Origin: an uncultured Eubacteriales bacterium
Lineage (GTDB): Bacteria; Bacillota; Clostridia; Christensenellales; UMGS416
DNA length: 32,328 bases
Reading direction: 5' to 3'
Assembly: GCA_900542005.1 (NCBI GenBank)
Contig: UQLW01000034.1
Location: 1-32,328, forward strand
Every line of letters starts with the position of its first letter. Position 1 is the first letter of the stretch. Shown piece by piece: positions 29,650-32,328 of this stretch. A model generated the notes under the pieces. The model was not told where the DNA came from. It was given only the letters and a program-made list of their open reading frames with translations, and did no database searches. The translations under genes and the position numbers were made by a program.

Positions 29650-31323
29650 TCATTCCCCGAAGATCTCGATTGCGCCGATAATCTCATCGCCGACCTTTGC
29701 CGGAAACACCTTGAGCGAAATGGGAAATGAATGTCCGTCCCTATGCCGTATTTCCGTGCGGATTTCATAGTATTGCAGCCCCGAGTCCGTATCTACCAGC
29801 GGATAGGAGGTCTTATATAGTGCCCATGCGTCCTCATTCATGGGATGCAGGCCAATGTCCCAGCAGCTTCTGCCTAGAATTTCGTCCGCCCTATAGCCGG
29901 TTATCGTTTCCGCCCGCTTGTTCCAGTACCATATTTTCTGCGCCCGGTCAATATAGCAGACGCCATTGTTCCCATCTTTTATGGCCGAATCGTATAAGTT
30001 TTCCTGTGTGCCGACGGCAAATCCGAACGCGCCCTCCCGGTTTTGGGGGTGAGGCAGCGCATACCGCCCGTTCTGCCGTCCATACATTGCATAAAAATCG
30101 TCCGGCGGGATGGGCTGGGAAAAATAGTACCCCTGCGCCTGCCCGCAGCCCATCCTTGAAAGAAGCATGCATTGTTCAGCCGTCTCGACGCCTTCACAGA
30201 TCGTTTTAATCTGAAGCTTTCGCATCGTGTGCAGCAAATCCGGCAGGATCGCCCTGTTTTTGGTTTTCAGCGGTTCCGCCTCCGATAAAAACCGCTTGTC
30301 CAGCTTCATTACGTCAAATTCAAGCTCCTGAATCAGATTCACGCCTGCGTATCCCGCCCCAAAATCATCAATTGACAGCGAATACCCATACCCCCTCAGC
30401 TTATCGCCTAAGGCCTTGGCTCCGGCCACCTGGTTCAATAAGATGGTTTCCGTTAATTCAAACTCCAGCAGGCCCGGCGGAATATGAAACGCCTGGGCGA
30501 TGCTGTGCAGCCGCTCCGCCGCGCCTTGCGTCTGGATATGAAGGCGCGATAGATTCACCGACGTGCGCACAACCGGCAGGCCCCTGGCCATCCGGTCCGC
30601 CAGATTCTTGCAAACCTTGTGCAGCATCATCCGGTCCAGCTCTACCACCGTACCGTTTTCTTCCATAATGCTCAAAAAATCGTCGGGAAAAATGACGCGC
30701 CCATCCGTCCCAAGCCTGCGGGCAAGGGCCTCTGCGCCAGTGATCTTCCCTGTAAACAGATCAACCTTGGGCTGCAGGTAGAAGGTAAAGCGGTCCTCCT
30801 TCAGGGCTTCGTTTATCCCTGCTTCCAGTTTGAAGCGCTGTGCGATTTCAGCCAGCATTGCATCGTTGAACACCACAACAGCCGTGCTCTTGACCTTCTT
30901 CGCCTCCCGCCATGCAAGGTTTGCATTGTCCAGCGCCTCAAGCACATGATCATTTTGAATCGCGCATATCCCGCAGTGCAGCCGCAGATTGCATGCAGGA
31001 TACAGGGACTGCTGCGCCGCCAGGAACCGGTTTGCATTGGATAAAAACCGCTCCTGTATTTCCTGCTCCGAGCGTGGTTCTTTCGCAATGACGACGCACG
31101 CAAATTGATCGGAAAACATGCGCTTATAGGTCAGCACCTCCGGCTGCCTTCCTACGTAATCGCCCGCCTCCTTCAGGAATATGTCCCCCTGTTTCGTACC
31201 ATAATACCGGTTAATCAGCTTAAATTCCGCAAAATCAAAATAGCACATAAAGGCCTGCTCTTGAGAGAAGGCCCCTTGCATAAGCGCTTTCACCTTCCTG
31301 ACAAATGAAACGTGCGTGAGCAC
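29650..31323 (-). CDS. Degenerate GGDEF - EAL - PAS protein, probable c-di-GMP phosphodiesterase
   Basis: This 557-residue protein starts at GTG 31323 with GGGGAGG nine bases upstream. Residues 1-165 form a GGDEF-like domain whose signature reads MFSDQF, so cyclase activity is unlikely. Residues 170-410 form an EAL domain with the catalytic set in place: GAEALAR, SVNLS, FELTET, SIDDFGAGYAG, VMKLDKRF, ICEGVET and QGYYFSQP. Residues 440-557 form a PAS domain (GVCYIDRAQKIWYWNKRAETITGY, DEILGRSCWD). PAS at the C-terminus is the reverse of the common order. It hydrolyses c-di-GMP, probably in the cytoplasm, since no membrane segment is seen. Expression probably depends on read-through of the leader terminator at 31443-31485. 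Confidence 0.9.
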   Translation of the reverse strand: MLTHVSFVRKVKALMQGAFSQEQAFMCYFDFAEFKLINRYYGTKQGDIFLKEAGDYVGRQPEVLTYKRMFSDQFACVVIAKEPRSEQEIQERFLSNANRFLAAQQSLYPACNLRLHCGICAIQNDHVLEALDNANLAWREAKKVKSTAVVVFNDAMLAEIAQRFKLEAGINEALKEDRFTFYLQPKVDLFTGKITGAEALARRLGTDGRVIFPDDFLSIMEENGTVVELDRMMLHKVCKNLADRMARGLPVVRTSVNLSRLHIQTQGAAERLHSIAQAFHIPPGLLEFELTETILLNQVAGAKALGDKLRGYGYSLSIDDFGAGYAGVNLIQELEFDVMKLDKRFLSEAEPLKTKNRAILPDLLHTMRKLQIKTICEGVETAEQCMLLSRMGCGQAQGYYFSQPIPPDDFYAMYGRQNGRYALPHPQNREGAFGFAVGTQENLYDSAIKDGNNGVCYIDRAQKIWYWNKRAETITGYRADEILGRSCWDIGLHPMNEDAWALYKTSYPLVDTDSGLQYYEIRTEIRHRDGHSFPISLKVFPAKVGDEIIGAIEIFGE

Positions 31324-31442
31324 GATCGCTTACCTCCCCCAACCGCCTTTATGGGGCAGGCGCCAGGCCCGCAGGAACCTACCCCTTAGGCCCTTTATGC
31401 CTGCGTCCATTCCCTGCCCAGCGGAGCACCTATACTCCGCAC

Positions 31443-31485
31443 AAAAAGCGCCTCCCCTTCCAACGCATGCCTGGAATAGAGGCGC
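31443..31485 (-). terminator. Intrinsic terminator in EAL gene leader
   Basis: On the minus strand, GCGCCTC pairs with GAGGCGC, with an inner TTCCA/TGGAA stem, followed by TTTTTG. It lies 120 bases before the EAL start, and no further promoter is visible in between. Confidence 0.8.
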
Positions 31486-31570
31486 CCTGTTCTGCGTTAC
31501 GATATCCCAGCCTATTGGACACCGTCTCCTGTTACAATCATCTATATAATGAAACTACACCGAATGATTC
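31443..31570 (-). ncRNA. Candidate attenuator or riboswitch leader of EAL gene
   Basis: A transcript from the promoter at 31577-31605 would run about 125 bases to the terminator. The middle (minus strand, AGGAGACGGTGTCC and GGGATATCGTAACGCAG) has conserved-looking purine-rich segments. A further hairpin, GCGGAG with CTCCGC (31421-31440), and a long-range pairing GGGCAGG with CCTGCCC lie downstream, giving room for alternative folds. No known c-di-GMP-I or -II consensus was recognised. It might instead be a short independent RNA. Confidence 0.5.
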
Positions 31571-31572
31571 AA
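31544..31572 (-). promoter_or_regulatory. Possible second promoter of EAL leader
   Basis: On the minus strand, TTGAAT (31572-31567), a 17-base spacer and TTATAT (31549-31544). It is weaker than the upstream promoter and in tandem with it. Confidence 0.4.
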
Positions 31573-31576
31573 CCTT

Positions 31577-31605
31577 ATTATACGAAATATTACTTCACAA
31601 GTCAA
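31577..31605 (-). promoter_or_regulatory. Main promoter upstream of EAL leader
   Basis: On the minus strand, TTGACT (31605-31600), a 17-base spacer and consensus TATAAT (31582-31577). It lies about 250 bases before the EAL start codon. Confidence 0.85.
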
Positions 31606-31652
31606 TTTCCTTTCTATGGAGGGCCCTCCATCCGCTTCCACCCCAGGCAAGA

Positions 31653-31681
31653 GAAAAGCGGCAGATCAAAAATCTGCCGCT
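31653..31681 (-). terminator. rpoD terminator
   Basis: AGCGGCAGAT and ATCTGCCGCT form a 10-bp stem around a five-base loop, followed on the minus strand by TTTTCTC. It lies 34 bases after the rpoD stop. Confidence 0.9.
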
Positions 31682-31714
31682 GCCATTCATGATGATTGAT
31701 TTACACCGGGAAAA

Positions 31715-32328
31715 TCAATCCAGAAAATCCTTCAGCTTACGGCTCCTGCTGGGATGGCGGAGCTTGCGCAGGGCCTTAGCCTCGATCTGGCGGATCCGTT
31801 CGCGGGTCACCTTAAACTCCCGTCCAACCTCCTCCAGCGTGCGGGCGCGCCCATCGTCCAGGCCAAAGCGAAGGCGCAGCACCATCTCTTCCCTGGGCGT
31901 CAGCGTATCCAGCACATCCATTAGCTGCTCCTTCAGCATGGCATAGGCCGCCGCGTCGGCCGGGGCCGGTACGTCGTCGGGGATAAAGTCGCCCAGATGG
32001 CTGTCCTCCTCCTCGCCGATGGGGGTTTCCAGCGATACCGGCTCCTGGGCAATCTTGATAATCTCCCGCACCTTATCCTCGCTGATGCCCATTTCACGGG
32101 CAATTTCCTCGGGCGTGGGATCCCGCCCCAGCTCCTGCAGCAGCTGGCGGGAGATGCGGATCAGCTTGTTGATGGTCTCCACCATGTGCACCGGTATACG
32201 GATCGTCCGGGCCTGGTCGGCAATCGCCCGGGTAATGGCCTGGCGGATCCACCAGGTAGCGTAGGTGGAAAACTTATAGCCCTTTCGGTAATCAAACTTC
32301 TCCACCGCCTTGATGAGCCCCAGGTTGC
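31715..32328 (-). CDS. rpoD: Primary sigma factor RpoD/SigA (5' part beyond window)
   Basis: Only the C-terminal 204 residues are present; the gene enters from the right edge. It directs RNA polymerase to housekeeping promoters like those annotated here. Region 2 is seen in FDYRKGYKFSTYATWWIRQA followed by ITRAIADQARTIRIPVHM. Region 3 contains LLQELGRDPTPEEIAREMGI, and region 4 has LTPREEMVLRLRFGLDDGR and the helix-turn-helix TLEEVGREFKVTRERIRQIE, ending LRKLRHPSRSRKLKDFLD. All are as in sigma-70 group 1. Residue identity in region 4.2 supports recognition of TTGACA -35 boxes. Usual neighbours (dnaG upstream, trmK downstream) fit, with the EAL unit inserted between rpoD and trmK. Confidence 0.97.
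   Translation of the reverse strand, partial: NLGLIKAVEKFDYRKGYKFSTYATWWIRQAITRAIADQARTIRIPVHMVETINKLIRISRQLLQELGRDPTPEEIAREMGISEDKVREIIKIAQEPVSLETPIGEEEDSHLGDFIPDDVPAPADAAAYAMLKEQLMDVLDTLTPREEMVLRLRFGLDDGRARTLEEVGREFKVTRERIRQIEAKALRKLRHPSRSRKLKDFLD

Noticed and set aside
31443..31570. Known c-di-GMP-I or -II riboswitch before the EAL gene
   Set aside because: The CACGCACAGGGCAAACC-like core and the class II core strings are not visible; reported instead as an unassigned leader.

Overview
The window looks like a chromosomal piece of a GC-rich anaerobic Firmicute of the class Clostridia. This is an inference. It rests on purine-rich Shine-Dalgarno sites, TTGACA/TATAAT promoters with 17-base spacers, a class A RNase P RNA (Bacillales carry class B), the rpoD / trmK / Nif3 / zinc-ribbon neighbourhood, and an acetyl-CoA type MetA. 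No phage, transposon, CRISPR array, tRNA or rRNA was seen. Most of the window reads as ordinary chromosome with several uncharacterised operons.

Left part (1-9.9 kb). A surface pair, a dockerin-tailed protein followed by a cohesin-like protein cut by the window edge, lies behind an AT-rich control region. Next come a DHH phosphoesterase and a small ABM monooxygenase divergent from an IclR regulator, with overlapping promoters and one inverted repeat. A metY-metA operon (direct sulfhydrylation route to homocysteine) has a strong promoter and palindromic leader sites beside an Rrf2 regulator with four clustered cysteines. An ACT-domain protein, a lipoprotein and a metallo-beta-lactamase-fold hydrolase form one operon.

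Middle part (9.9-21.9 kb). A membrane-anchored beta-propeller protein and a Sel1-like membrane protein are followed by a tight three-gene operon (DUF6530-like, degenerate GIY-YIG, DUF4037-like). That operon has a consensus promoter and a perfect 29-base palindromic operator. Then come an orphan solute-binding lipoprotein, a URO-D family protein, a DUF134-NifX fusion with a His/Cys-rich tail and a second internal start, 4-alpha-glucanotransferase, and a cyclase overlapping a small acidic protein.

Right part (21.9-32.3 kb). RNase P RNA has its own promoter and terminator. It is followed by a SanA/YdcF-like protein, a DUF1848 protein with CxxxCxxC, a membrane-anchored PIG-L deacetylase, and a housekeeping cluster (TrmK, Nudix, Nif3, zinc ribbon, RluA-type pseudouridine synthase). 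The last genes are a degenerate-GGDEF/EAL/PAS protein and the 3' two thirds of rpoD.

Two untranslated transcription units stand out on the minus strand. One is a promoter-to-terminator unit of about 240 bases (29285-29524) between the EAL gene and trmK. The other is a leader of about 125 bases with an intrinsic terminator (31443-31570) in front of the EAL phosphodiesterase gene. Together with the 13-15 kb operon they are the best candidates for undescribed biology here.
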